64,000 nt of DNA from Xenococcaceae cyanobacterium MO_188.B32 (lineage in GTDB: Bacteria > Cyanobacteriota > Cyanobacteriia > Cyanobacteriales > Xenococcaceae). Location of the stretch: the NCBI GenBank assembly GCA_030065635.1, contig JASJDJ010000009.1:1-64000 (forward strand). The letters are read 5' to 3'. The notes below the pieces were generated by a model, which was given only the letters and a program-made list of their open reading frames with translations, had not been told where the DNA came from and did not search any database. Positions 53,723 to 62,974 of this stretch are shown one piece after another; position 1 is the first letter of the stretch, and every line of letters starts with the position of its first letter. A program made the translations under genes and the position numbers.

Positions 53723-56700
53723 TCATTTAGAGGTTGTCTGAAAAGTCTCATTTGTTGCATTTAAGCCCCCTAAATCCCCCAACTTTGGGGGACTTTTAAC
53801 TCTTTTCCCCCCAGAATTGGCTCCGCTAGGGGGGCAAAATCCAGTATAAAAAAACTTTTCAGATATCCTCTTAGTATTGAATTTTGACCTAGAATTTTTA
53901 CAGGAAGCATTAGGCTCCCAGGGGGTATGGGGTGTAGCTGTTGAAGCGTCAGCAGTAAGTGTAACTGACCCATCTTCATTGATTACCCAACCTTGGAATT
54001 CAACTATTTGTGTTGGTTGTGGAGCAGTTGAGATTTTAAGGGTACTTGCTTGGTTACTAGATTGCTCTGAAATTGTTTGGGAATCCAGGGTTTCCCAGGC
54101 TGCTAGACTAGTATGGGGACTGAGTTGACCGGGAGTAGGGGGGAAACCGCCTCGACCAGTTATGGTAAATTCCCCCAAGGCTGCGGCAGTATTGTCAGCT
54201 CCTGCGCCACAACCACGAGCAACTAGCCGAGAGGCATCTACTAAGCCAGTGGGTAGTTCTACTAAGTCATCACTTGGGTCAACATCTGTTATCTCGATGG
54301 TAACCGTACCTTGCAGACCAAATTCAGAGCTAGCGGTGATGTCGCTGAAGGGGGTGGGTTGTTCTTGAAATTCAATGCCAAAAATTTCTAAAGCAGTTAT
54401 GTCGATGTTCCCTCCATCCCCTTCAAAAGCGTTGGCGGAGATATTATTATCTTCCTCAAGGACAGAAGCAATAAACCCGTCAGGCATATTAATTCTAATA
54501 TTACCGCCATCCCCAGAACCTCGAGCAGTTCCAGCAGTGGCAGAGATGTTGCTTTGATTGCGGAGGAGTAATAAAGAATCAAGATTTAAGGTGATGTTCC
54601 CACCATCGTTACTGGCTGCTTCGGCAGAAATTAAACCGCGATCGAAAAGTTGTAGTTGGTCGGAAGTGATGAAAATTTCTCCTCCTATTCCTGTGCCTTG
54701 ACTGTCAACTGTAATACTACCGTCATTTTGCACGCGAACTAAGGGGGATTCAATACTAATGCTGCCACCCTGACCGGTAGATTCAGGAAAAGTATTAGAT
54801 AAAATACCACTACCTTCTCCATCGATGAATAGGTTATCGCTGACGTTCAGTATAATATCCCCAGCGTCTCCGATATTTAGGGTTGAGGCAGTGAGCCGAC
54901 CGTTGTTGGTCAATGAGAGGGAAGGGGTTGTGAGGGTCAGTGTTCCCCCATCTCCTGTGCTATTCTCGGCTGTGAAGACAGCAATTTCACTTTCACGGAT
55001 GGGATCGAATTGATCGACATTTTCAAATACCACCACACCATCTATCGATACTGATTGAGTTGCATTAATATCAATTGAACCCGCATCACCATCACCAACG
55101 GATACTGCCGTGATTGTTCCCCCATTTGTCACATCAAGAACTGGTGTAGTGATGGTAATATCCCCTCCTTGACCAGCTGCCCCTTCAAAGATTTCGCTAG
55201 CAATGGTACTGGGTTCCGATCTATTAGTAAGGTTGAATAAAATCGCACCATCCACCAGAATAGACTGACTAGCTTCAATGTCGATGTTGCCCGCATTACC
55301 TATCCCAAAGGAAGTGGTTTGAACTGCTGCACCATCTGTAATGGAGAGGGTATCTGTCGCGATCGTAACGTTGCCACTATTACCTTCTGAATTTTCGTCG
55401 ACTGAACTACGAATTGCAGTCGGGGAAAAGTTGTCAAATCCAAATGAGACAGTTAAGTCTTCAGACCTAAAGCCAGACAATGAAATATCCCGTGCAGTTA
55501 CGTTAATATCACCGGCATTCCCCAAACCAAATGTAACAGAAAGAATTTGACCGCCATCCTCTGCAGATATGGAATTAGCTTCAACGACAACATTTCCACC
55601 TTGACCGCCTATAAAGCTACTATTAACACTTCCAATTTGGGCAGCTGTTGTAAGAGCTAGGGAGTCTGTTTTCACAATGGTATTACCACCAGTCCCCGAG
55701 CCAAAAACAAAAGTAGCAATAGTGGACTGATCGGCAACTAAGGAATCTGCTGTCAGAAAGATATCTCCGCCCTCTCCATCCTCAATATTGGTGAATATTT
55801 CACTTTCAATGGCCATTGAAGGTGCTGTCAAACGGATATCTCCTCCTTTAATATGGTCAAAGGTGTCACTTCTGATCAAATTCTGAAAAGAACCAAGGGG
55901 AGCATTCTCATGAATGATTGCCGTATTACTGAATAAAGTAATATTCCCTCCCCTTAAGCCGTCGGAGATAATTGTAGAGGGAAAAGGCATGAAAATATCA
56001 TTTTGGGCAAGCAGAGTTACATCCCCACCATTACCTCCCACATTGGATGTAAAAAATGTATCGAATTCTGCTCCAGATACGTTGATGTCATTAAAGGTTA
56101 TTCCACCACGGGAATCCATAACTACCGAACCACCATCAAGACCACTGGTGGGATCTGTTGCGGTGCTGACTGAACCAACGCCAATGTCTCCCGATAGCTC
56201 GGTATTGGGTTGATATTGATTGGATAAAAAGACCAGACCGCCAGGATTGTTAATGCTCTCAATATTGATATTCGCGTTCGTCCCAGTACCATCTGTTGTT
56301 GGTGGTTCGGTTAAACCATCAGGAGCATTGGGTATGAGTCCAGGTGTGTTAACTGCTAATGTGCCTGCCCTGATGTCTAAGGTAGGCTCAGCATTGCCGT
56401 CAATATTTACAGTGGTTGAACTGTCTGACAGAATAACCTGTTCTTGCAAAGAGTTTTCTTCCGTATCTGACCCTTCAATAGTTATTTCTCCAATCTCCAC
56501 GCTTCCCCCTGCCAAGATATGGAGGGAGGCTCCCGTATAGCTGTCAAAGATTACATCACCGTTGGCTCGGACAATGGGATCGTTAGGGCTGGTCAATATG
56601 CCAGGACTGCCATCTAATTGTTCGACCCGAAAGTTGCCCCCAGCAAAGAAATGGGCATCCCCAATTACCCGATCATCGGAGCGCAACACCAGATCGCTAA

Positions 56701-57505
56701 GGGAATATAGTCCGCTATCGGGATGGTTGAGGGCAAAGATATCTAGGGTTCGATCGCCCTGGAGAAGTAGTTCATTGCCCGCAGCAGCAATAAAGGGATT
56801 AGTAGCATTATCACGGATAGTCAGGATATCGGTTGCCTGTAATGTTAAATCGCCTCCAGCTTGCAGCTCACCTTGTAAGTCGAGGGTATTACCTGCCAGG
56901 GTCAAATTCTCACCGACTGATAGCTTACCAGTACTAGCAATATTCCCTGAAGTTGGAGGCAACCAACTGCTTAACCCTTGCGAACCTGTTACCGCTAATA
57001 AAGGAGGGGCATCGGGATTAACGGCACTAAAGTTATAACCATTATCAAAAACTAAACTGTTGCTGGTGCTACCAACAAACGAACCCCTAACATCAAGTTG
57101 GGCATCAGTACCAAACAAAATACCATTGGGATTAATCAGGTAAAGATTGGCATTGCCCAAAACCCCAAGAGTGCCGAAGATCTCAGAAGCATTGACACCT
57201 GTAACGCGACTAAAAATGTTGTTAATAACTTCAGGATTAGCAAAGTATACTTGTTGCCCTTGGTTGACATTAAAATCTTGAAAGCTGTGAAATAGGGCAT
57301 TAGAACGAATTGCCCCCCCATCAATGCGGTCTATAAGACCTTTGTCAGAAAAAACATTGGGCGTTACCACAGATTTCTCGTTGCCCAGACTACTATCGGG
57401 GGTAATCTGAGCCAATACAGGTGAAGGGAAATTACCCAAACTTCCTAGAATTCCCCCTGCTGCAAAGCTGCTGAGAAAAATAAATCGCCAAGGCTGCTGA
57501 AACAT
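53723..57505 (-). CDS. TpsA-type filamentous haemagglutinin-like exoprotein
   Basis: A 1260-residue exoprotein. A signal peptide (about 1-33, ending PVLAQ) is followed by the TPS secretion domain (about 34-280) with SFQDFNVNQGQQVYFANPEV and the signature LYLINPNGILFG. The rest is a long beta-helix of repeated GGDITI/GNAGDI strands to about 1160. The family-typical end, GWVINEDGSVTLTA then TPHTPWEPNASC, is at about 1165-1195. The last about 36 residues (after 1223) are coded by the dispersed repeat at 53730-53835 and read KSPPKLGDLGGLN, so the original stop has been lost. Likely secreted by the TpsB at 39134-40891. Confidence 0.92.
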   Translation of the reverse strand: MFQQPWRFIFLSSFAAGGILGSLGNFPSPVLAQITPDSSLGNEKSVVTPNVFSDKGLIDRIDGGAIRSNALFHSFQDFNVNQGQQVYFANPEVINNIFSRVTGVNASEIFGTLGVLGNANLYLINPNGILFGTDAQLDVRGSFVGSTSNSLVFDNGYNFSAVNPDAPPLLAVTGSQGLSSWLPPTSGNIASTGKLSVGENLTLAGNTLDLQGELQAGGDLTLQATDILTIRDNATNPFIAAAGNELLLQGDRTLDIFALNHPDSGLYSLSDLVLRSDDRVIGDAHFFAGGNFRVEQLDGSPGILTSPNDPIVRANGDVIFDSYTGASLHILAGGSVEIGEITIEGSDTEENSLQEQVILSDSSTTVNIDGNAEPTLDIRAGTLAVNTPGLIPNAPDGLTEPPTTDGTGTNANINIESINNPGGLVFLSNQYQPNTELSGDIGVGSVSTATDPTSGLDGGSVVMDSRGGITFNDINVSGAEFDTFFTSNVGGNGGDVTLLAQNDIFMPFPSTIISDGLRGGNITLFSNTAIIHENAPLGSFQNLIRSDTFDHIKGGDIRLTAPSMAIESEIFTNIEDGEGGDIFLTADSLVADQSTIATFVFGSGTGGNTIVKTDSLALTTAAQIGSVNSSFIGGQGGNVVVEANSISAEDGGQILSVTFGLGNAGDINVTARDISLSGFRSEDLTVSFGFDNFSPTAIRSSVDENSEGNSGNVTIATDTLSITDGAAVQTTSFGIGNAGNIDIEASQSILVDGAILFNLTNRSEPSTIASEIFEGAAGQGGDITITTPVLDVTNGGTITAVSVGDGDAGSIDINATQSVSIDGVVVFENVDQFDPIRESEIAVFTAENSTGDGGTLTLTTPSLSLTNNGRLTASTLNIGDAGDIILNVSDNLFIDGEGSGILSNTFPESTGQGGSISIESPLVRVQNDGSITVDSQGTGIGGEIFITSDQLQLFDRGLISAEAASNDGGNITLNLDSLLLLRNQSNISATAGTARGSGDGGNIRINMPDGFIASVLEEDNNISANAFEGDGGNIDITALEIFGIEFQEQPTPFSDITASSEFGLQGTVTIEITDVDPSDDLVELPTGLVDASRLVARGCGAGADNTAAALGEFTITGRGGFPPTPGQLSPHTSLAAWETLDSQTISEQSSNQASTLKISTAPQPTQIVEFQGWVINEDGSVTLTADASTATPHTPWEPNASCKNSRSKFNTKRISEKFFYTGFCPPSGANSGGKRVKSPPKLGDLGGLNATNETFQTTSK
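53730..53835. repeat. Dispersed composite repeat, copy 3, inside the TpsA reading frame
   Basis: Carries GAGGTTGTCTGAAAAGTC and then GCCCCCTAAATCCCCC...TTTGGGGGACTTTT, like 27201-27350, followed by a CCCCCC...GGGGGG block. It lies within the 3' end of the TpsA gene, 18 bases from the IS605 right end. Confidence 0.88.
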
Positions 57506-57632
57506 TCGATAAACCCTAAGCCTACAAGATTTGGAAATAATTGTAGTAAAATGAGACTAATAACAAAAGGGATTGTCGCAAAAAGTAACGGTCGCCGATA
57601 TTCCGTAGTGAAGCAGCTTGATGTGCCAGTAG

Positions 57633-57659
57633 GTTGGGTTAGCGACAGCGTAACCCAAC
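57633..57659. repeat. Dispersed palindrome GTTGGGTTA...TAACCCAAC
   Basis: Perfect 9-bp arms around nine bases (GCGACAGCG). This palindrome is a frequent intergenic repeat in cyanobacteria. It lies between the TpsA gene start and the repeat at 57681-57797. Confidence 0.8.
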
Positions 57660-57680
57660 GCAACTTAACTCTGTGTTGGG

Positions 57681-57797
57681 TTTCATTCTAAAAAGCCAGA
57701 GAATAAATTCTCTGTCTAAGCATATAAAGTCCTATAAGACGGACTTTGACTTTAAGCCAAGAAATTCATTTCTTGGTCGATCGCAGTCAGAATGAAA
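57681..57797. repeat. 117-base three-hairpin repeat, copy A
   Basis: Inverted ends TTTCATTCT/AGAATGAAA enclose three stems: CAGAGAAT-AA-ATTCTCTG (57697-57714), AAAGTCC...GGACTTT (57726-57747) and CCAAGAAAT-TC-ATTTCTTGG (57757-57776). Copy B at 60642-60758 has the same length and layout. It lies 32 bases past the end of the RTX gene. Confidence 0.88.
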
Positions 57798-57828
57798 TAG
57801 CCCTGGGTTTTTCCTAGGTGATTGATGG

Positions 57829-60534
57829 TTAGGCGATAATTTGGAAATCTCCCGCACTCAAGTTAGCGGGTTCCCCTGAGAGAATCGCAAACTGTGCGCC
57901 AGTCCCTAAGTCTGGATCTACCCCATTCTGGTTGTAGAAGAGGTTGCCTGTCTCCAGGCTGTAGACAATGAGCGCACTGCTTTCCGCTATCTCTGCGTTG
58001 CTATCTACGACAGCAAACTCCGCTTCATCTAAAGGTCCCCCTGCTGCACTGGTCAGGGATGTAAAAGTGGTTTTGCTCAGGACAATTGCGTCTTCGCTAG
58101 GCGTAAAATCCGTCAGGGTATCGATACCGACATCTGTTGGGTCAAAAGCTCTGGAGGTACTGAAAGAGAAGCGGTCATTCCCGCGATCGCCTGTCAGAGA
58201 ATCATCGCCTGCCCCGCCTCGCAGCAGATCGTCTCCCGACAAGCCAGAGAGAGTATCGTCTCCTCCTTGACCGTTGATAACGTCGTCAGAGTCGTCCAAG
58301 CCAGAGATGTCGTTATCTAACTCGTTGAGGAAAGTAACGGTGTTGCGATTGAAGATGCGGGAGCGATCGCTCTCCGCATTGAAAACATCAAAACTATCTT
58401 CGATTGACTGCTGTCCGTCAAAGAGAATATTGCCGATGCCTTGCGGTAGGTTATCGAGGTTTTCCAGGGCAAAGTTCTGGAGGATAACCTGAGTATTTTC
58501 TACTTCGACAAAGGTCAGTTCTAAGTCAGGTCCGTTTTGAGTCAAGAGCAGATTCTCCGCAATTAGCCCCTCGCCAAAGAATTCGAGAGTATCGACTTCA
58601 TCGATAATGGCTTGAGGAGGATTAGCGCCCCTGCCGACACCGCCAAAATCGGTAATGGTATTGGTTCCTTCTCCAGCGCTGATAGCAAAGCGGTCTGCGT
58701 CTCCGCCACCCGTTAGAAAATCATCCCCTCCTTGACCGCCACTTAAGCTATCGTCGCCCTTGCCGCCATCAATGGTGTCATCACCAGAGGTGCCGACAAT
58801 TGTATCATCTCCTTCTTGGGACAGTACATCAATCCCAGTTTGCTCGCCGGGAATCAAATTGCCCGTTGTCGGATTGACACCAGTGGAAGTTGCGATTAGA
58901 GTATTACTCAGATCGAGTAAATCGTTACCGTTTCCATTAGTAATCCTGAGAGCATCCGCACCTGGTGGTATTACGACTAAAGCAACGTTATCTCCTGTAA
59001 AATTATCAAACCGTAGGTCATCAAGGGCGCTGGTCTCGAGAATGTCAATTCTGTATAAGATATTGGGGTCTGTGGCATTATCCTCGACAAAATCTCCAAA
59101 CGTGGCACCACTTGCACGATCGAAGGTCAAAATTTCAAAAGGAGAAGAATCTCCATTGACCAACTCCCCGCCAATTGCTGTCTGAGTGAATGCCCCCTGA
59201 CCATTGAGACCACTCCTAATAAATTGAGCTATTTGACCTTTAAGCTCAGTGGTTGAAAATACTTCTTCTGCAATCCCAGCATCAATTAGATCTAATAGCT
59301 GGTTATAGGCCTCTATGTCATCTGTCTCAGCAATGTACTCGTTAACTGCCTCATCGAGATCGGGGCGATTCAACCATAGCAGAGTAAGTTCGTCATTCAA
59401 ACTAAGCTCGTCACTCCTAGTACCTCCCGGCCTAACGTTAATCGATGCGTCAACATCTCCAGCAAACTCAAAGAAGAAAAATGTTTTTTCCCTTTCCAAA
59501 CTCCCTTCGTTGTTAGGAGTGGTATCTATCCCACTGTATTCCGCATAGCCTCTAAGAGTCTCGGCTTCCTGGAACACTTCTTGACCATACAGATTAACAC
59601 TGAGAGTAGAATCTGCTAATGCCCCAAATTCAAATCCCGACCCTTCTAGAATGCCATCGACCTTGGAAAATCCACCGGGATCCAAGTAAGCCAGCCCAGT
59701 AGCATCACCACTCCCATAGTCCACAACGCCAGGTTCATCTACTAAGGAAAAATTTAAATTTCTGACATCAATATCGTCCTCTGGGTTTTCGTTAAAGGCT
59801 TGCTGGTCGATAGTTGAGATGGCATTAAGTTTTAAGGTTTGCCCTGGATGGATGTTATGGACTCTGATAGTCGCAGTTTGATTATTACCATCAATTGTAA
59901 TATGCCCTAAACCATTAACCCCTGACTGAACATCACTATCAGAGGCAATTTCTAGACTTGTAAGCCTGGAAAATTGGCTATTAGACACATCTATTTGAAA
60001 CTTTACATTCTTGGCTCGTCTATGTCCATTATTAGTAATTTCAATGGTCTGAGTAAATTCCTCATCATCTATCAGTTGCACAAAATGTTTGAACCCATCG
60101 AGATTACCATCAAAATCTGGTTGATTTTGCTCGATATCTATAGATGCTTCTACATCATCAGGATTGTTTATATCACCAATAAAAGATCGTCTACTTAAAA
60201 CAGCATTAATATCTGGATCTACACTAGGATTTGCGTACCCCAGTGTGACTTGTAAATTAATTGTTCGGCAGCTTTTGGGGAAATACTTATAAGATGATTG
60301 AGCCCATTCAACCATCTTCCACAATGCTTCATCTCCCGTTGTGTGACTTTCAAATATATCCCTCAGCTTCTCATCTTTTTCTCGAGACATTGGCACTAAG
60401 TCTGGACTCACTTTTTCCACCTCTTTTAATTTTGACTTTTTGGTTTCATCTTTCTTGGTGAAGGAGACTCTCGCTTTAGCGACGAGATTAGTAACTGGAC
60501 TTTGTTTTTTGAAAATTGCCCTAATCGTTTCCAA
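57829..60534 (-). CDS. RTX-type calcium-binding exoprotein
   Basis: A 901-residue protein without a cleavable signal. The N-terminal part (about 1-140) is charged and unlike known domains. Residues about 150-330 contain a DUF11-like segment (EFTQTIEITNNGHRRAKNVK) and other beta-rich regions. RTX nonapeptide blocks stand at about 575-625 (GDDTIVGTSGDDTIDGGKGD) and 755-800 (GDDTLSGLSGDDLLRGGAGD). The end DFQIIA fits type I secretion substrates. No RTX secretion ABC genes are in the window. Both sides of the gene carry a copy of the three-hairpin repeat in the same orientation. Function unknown. Confidence 0.83.
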   Translation of the reverse strand: METIRAIFKKQSPVTNLVAKARVSFTKKDETKKSKLKEVEKVSPDLVPMSREKDEKLRDIFESHTTGDEALWKMVEWAQSSYKYFPKSCRTINLQVTLGYANPSVDPDINAVLSRRSFIGDINNPDDVEASIDIEQNQPDFDGNLDGFKHFVQLIDDEEFTQTIEITNNGHRRAKNVKFQIDVSNSQFSRLTSLEIASDSDVQSGVNGLGHITIDGNNQTATIRVHNIHPGQTLKLNAISTIDQQAFNENPEDDIDVRNLNFSLVDEPGVVDYGSGDATGLAYLDPGGFSKVDGILEGSGFEFGALADSTLSVNLYGQEVFQEAETLRGYAEYSGIDTTPNNEGSLEREKTFFFFEFAGDVDASINVRPGGTRSDELSLNDELTLLWLNRPDLDEAVNEYIAETDDIEAYNQLLDLIDAGIAEEVFSTTELKGQIAQFIRSGLNGQGAFTQTAIGGELVNGDSSPFEILTFDRASGATFGDFVEDNATDPNILYRIDILETSALDDLRFDNFTGDNVALVVIPPGADALRITNGNGNDLLDLSNTLIATSTGVNPTTGNLIPGEQTGIDVLSQEGDDTIVGTSGDDTIDGGKGDDSLSGGQGGDDFLTGGGDADRFAISAGEGTNTITDFGGVGRGANPPQAIIDEVDTLEFFGEGLIAENLLLTQNGPDLELTFVEVENTQVILQNFALENLDNLPQGIGNILFDGQQSIEDSFDVFNAESDRSRIFNRNTVTFLNELDNDISGLDDSDDVINGQGGDDTLSGLSGDDLLRGGAGDDSLTGDRGNDRFSFSTSRAFDPTDVGIDTLTDFTPSEDAIVLSKTTFTSLTSAAGGPLDEAEFAVVDSNAEIAESSALIVYSLETGNLFYNQNGVDPDLGTGAQFAILSGEPANLSAGDFQIIA

Positions 60535-60634
60535 TTACTATCAGAAACAGATACTTGAGTATAAGATTTATTATCTAAATAAATTATGTCTAAATTGTGC
60601 TTATTGTCACAAAGTTTTCGCCATCTTGACAAGA

Positions 60635-60765
60635 GGGGTTATTTCATTCTCGTGCCTCCAGATAATAAATTATCTGTCTGATAACCAAAGTCCGTTTAAA
60701 CGGACTTCTTATTTGAGCCAAGAAATTGATTTCTTGGTGGATTAAATTAAGAATGAAATAGCCCT
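60635..60765. repeat. 117-base three-hairpin repeat, copy B (with extended ends)
   Basis: Core 60642-60758. Stems: CAGATAAT-AA-ATTATCTG (60659-60676), AAGTCCGTTT/AAACGGACTT (60688-60707) and CCAAGAAAT-TG-ATTTCTTGG (60718-60737). The inverted ends extend to about 16 bases (GGGTTATTTCATTCT against its near complement). A partial end recurs at 60817-60836 (AATGAAACAGCCCTGCCCT). The rest of 60535-60887 holds no gene. Confidence 0.88.
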
Positions 60766-60887
60766 GCCCTAATTCCCTCTCTCCCTAATTCCCCACTATT
60801 CTAGAATTTTTCTGAAAATGAAACAGCCCTGCCCTTCGTCACCTCTCTGTTTTTTAAAAGCGCGATCGATTTCACTCCAAAACCACC

Positions 60888-61646
60888 TTACCTAACAGCT
60901 AAAACAGGCTGTAAATCTACTACTTTACCCACAACAGCTACGGCGGGAGCTTCAAAGCCCGTTGCCTCTACTCGATCGACAATACTCGCCAAAGTACCCA
61001 TCAATTCTGCTTGTTCTGGACGAGTACCCCAGCGAATTAGGGCAACAGGAGTTTCTGGGGGTAGACCTCCTGCTATTAGCTGGGGAATAATTTGGGGTAA
61101 ATTGTGAACCCCCATATATATGACGATAGTTTCCGAACCAGAAGCGATCGCTTGCCAATTAATTTGGGGACGGTATTTGCCTGTTGCTTCGTGTCCGGTC
61201 ACAAAAGTTACCGAAGAACTATAACCACGATGGGTTACGGGAATCCCTGCATAGGCTGGCGCAGCAATGCCCGCAGTAATACCCGGGACTACTTCTACAC
61301 TCACTCCTGCTTTAATTAAATCTTCCATTTCTTCTCCACCTCTGCCAAAGACAAAGGGATCGCCTCCCTTGAGTCTGACTACTATTGCATTAGTCTTCGC
61401 TTTAGTAATTAGTAATTGGGTAGTTTCTGCTTGCGCTTTGGAGTGACGACCTCGGCGTTTACCCGCATTAATTTTTTCCGCTTGAGAAGAAATCATGCCT
61501 AAAATAGCCGGACTGACTAGGGCATCGTAAACTACTACATCTGCGTGTTCTAATAGAGTTTTACCTTTAAGAGTCATCAGTCCAGGATCTCCAGGTCCTG
61601 CACCTACTAAATAAACTTTACCGATATATTTTTTGGACTGACTCAT
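60888..61646 (-). CDS. cobA: Uroporphyrinogen-III C-methyltransferase
   Basis: A 252-residue SUMT that uses S-adenosylmethionine to methylate uroporphyrinogen III at C2 and C7, giving precorrin-2 for siroheme or cobalamin. Motifs: VYLVGAGPGDPGLMTLKG, the ALVSPAIL segment, VVRLKGGDPFVFGRGGEEME, VVPGITAGIAAPAYAGIPVT and HRGYSSSVTFVTGHE. It lacks the CysG dehydrogenase/chelatase half, as usual in cyanobacteria. It overlaps the chelatase gene upstream by four bases. Confidence 0.96.
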   Translation of the reverse strand: MSQSKKYIGKVYLVGAGPGDPGLMTLKGKTLLEHADVVVYDALVSPAILGMISSQAEKINAGKRRGRHSKAQAETTQLLITKAKTNAIVVRLKGGDPFVFGRGGEEMEDLIKAGVSVEVVPGITAGIAAPAYAGIPVTHRGYSSSVTFVTGHEATGKYRPQINWQAIASGSETIVIYMGVHNLPQIIPQLIAGGLPPETPVALIRWGTRPEQAELMGTLASIVDRVEATGFEAPAVAVVGKVVDLQPVLAVR

Positions 61647-62497
61647 CTTGTTAACACCTCAATAATTAAATTAGCTAGTTCTCCTGTTGCGCCTAAAGGT
61701 TTTCCTAAAAGTAACTGAACTTGGGGAAAAGCCTGTTGTAGCCGATCGACTTCCGCTGCGATCGCGTCGGTAATTCTACCTGGAAAGAGAAAATAAGGAA
61801 CAATAGCGATTTTGGGAATTTGCTTCGAGACTAAAGTTTCTATTTGTGATAGCAAACTGCCAGGAACTGAATAATAAGCAATACGTGCATCTAACTTAGT
61901 TGCCAAATTTTCTAGCCAAATATTTCCTTTAGGGTAGCGTGTTCCATGGGCTAAAAGAATTTTGCCTTCGTTAGGTAAGTAAGCAAATTGTTTCTTTAAA
62001 ATTGCTGTAGTTTGTGCATAATTACCGAGATAGGGTAAAAGCTCGATAGTCATTTCTGGAACTAGAAGACGTTGAACGCAAGCGATTTCAGCAGGAATAT
62101 CTTCACAGACATGAACTCCTGGGGTTAAAAATAAAGGCAGGATTTTTAGATGTTTGTAGCCAAATTCTCGAACAGACCTGGCATATTTTTCAATTTTTTG
62201 CTGTAGAGGTATGGTAGTTAATTCTAAAGAGCCAATGCCGAGCGAGGGAATTTCCCTTTTCCTCACAATAGTTGCTCTTTTAGTAGTTGAAGTTAACAAA
62301 TTTCCCGTATAATTACGGATATTGTTTTGGACTTCTAAACTTGGTTGTTGTTGTGTGTATTTTCCCTGAGCTAAGATTAACTTATTTGCTAATCTTGTAC
62401 TAAGGGAATGTACTAATTGTGACAATATTAGTTGTCCGCGTCGATCGCGACTGCCATGAAAAACCAAAAAATAGCTAGAAGACAAAGCCAAACTCAA
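61643..62497 (-). CDS. Sirohydrochlorin chelatase (SirB/CbiX-like)
   Basis: A 284-residue protein with two CbiX-like halves. The first begins YFLVFHGSRDRRGQLIL and the second KILLAHGTRYPKGNIWLE; LFLTPGVHVCEDIP and YFLFPGRITDAIAAEVDRLQ mark the metal-binding sides with a His in the first. It should insert iron (siroheme) or cobalt into sirohydrochlorin. The methyltransferase gene overlaps its stop (ATGA), so the two steps are translationally coupled. Confidence 0.88.
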   Translation of the reverse strand: MSLALSSSYFLVFHGSRDRRGQLILSQLVHSLSTRLANKLILAQGKYTQQQPSLEVQNNIRNYTGNLLTSTTKRATIVRKREIPSLGIGSLELTTIPLQQKIEKYARSVREFGYKHLKILPLFLTPGVHVCEDIPAEIACVQRLLVPEMTIELLPYLGNYAQTTAILKKQFAYLPNEGKILLAHGTRYPKGNIWLENLATKLDARIAYYSVPGSLLSQIETLVSKQIPKIAIVPYFLFPGRITDAIAAEVDRLQQAFPQVQLLLGKPLGATGELANLIIEVLTR

Positions 62498-62974
62498 TAA
62501 AACTACAGTATTTATTTAGACTGAATATAATACCTGAAACATAATACTTTATGAATAGATAATTCTGTAGCTAATGATATATATTGATTTCTAACCATAA
62601 AAATATGCATATTCTCGGCCATTTACATATTAGAGATGCTCACTACCCACACTCACTTCTGGAGGAAATCCGCTCTTAAAATTTTATTGAAGTCACCGTT
62701 ACACCGCCACGGGGCGTTGCCCGAAGAGCGGACGCAGGAGAATCCCTACCCGCCCACAGCCCCTTGTAAAACGAACGGGGCATACAAGCTCTTGAATCGA
62801 ATTCAAGAGACAGCCCCTCCGGTGCCTGCGGTGACCGGCGTTCCCCGGTCAAAACCGTGTAACAGAATATCTATTTAATCAATATCCCTTTTTTGAGTGT
62901 CTGAACCGAGGAAAGGAGATAGAGGAAAAAATATCTAAAAATAGCAACTAATTAATTTCTAACAAAAATATACT
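62498..62974. other. Intergenic region with a run of strong stem-loops
   Basis: The GC-rich block 62700-62855 contrasts with AT-rich flanks. Stems seen: GCCCC...GGGGC near 62759-62781, CTCTTGAAT-CGA-ATTCAAGAG at 62789-62809 (perfect 9 bp), and GACCGG-CGTTCC-CCGGTC at 62833-62850. It may be a repeat cassette or a small structured RNA. The promoter of the downstream exopolysaccharide gene should lie at 62860-62970. Confidence 0.55.

Noticed and set aside
62636-62878. Short plus-strand reading frame before the exopolysaccharide gene
   Set aside because: It runs through a block of stem-loops, is rich in Pro and Arg from GC content and has no ribosome-binding site or family match.
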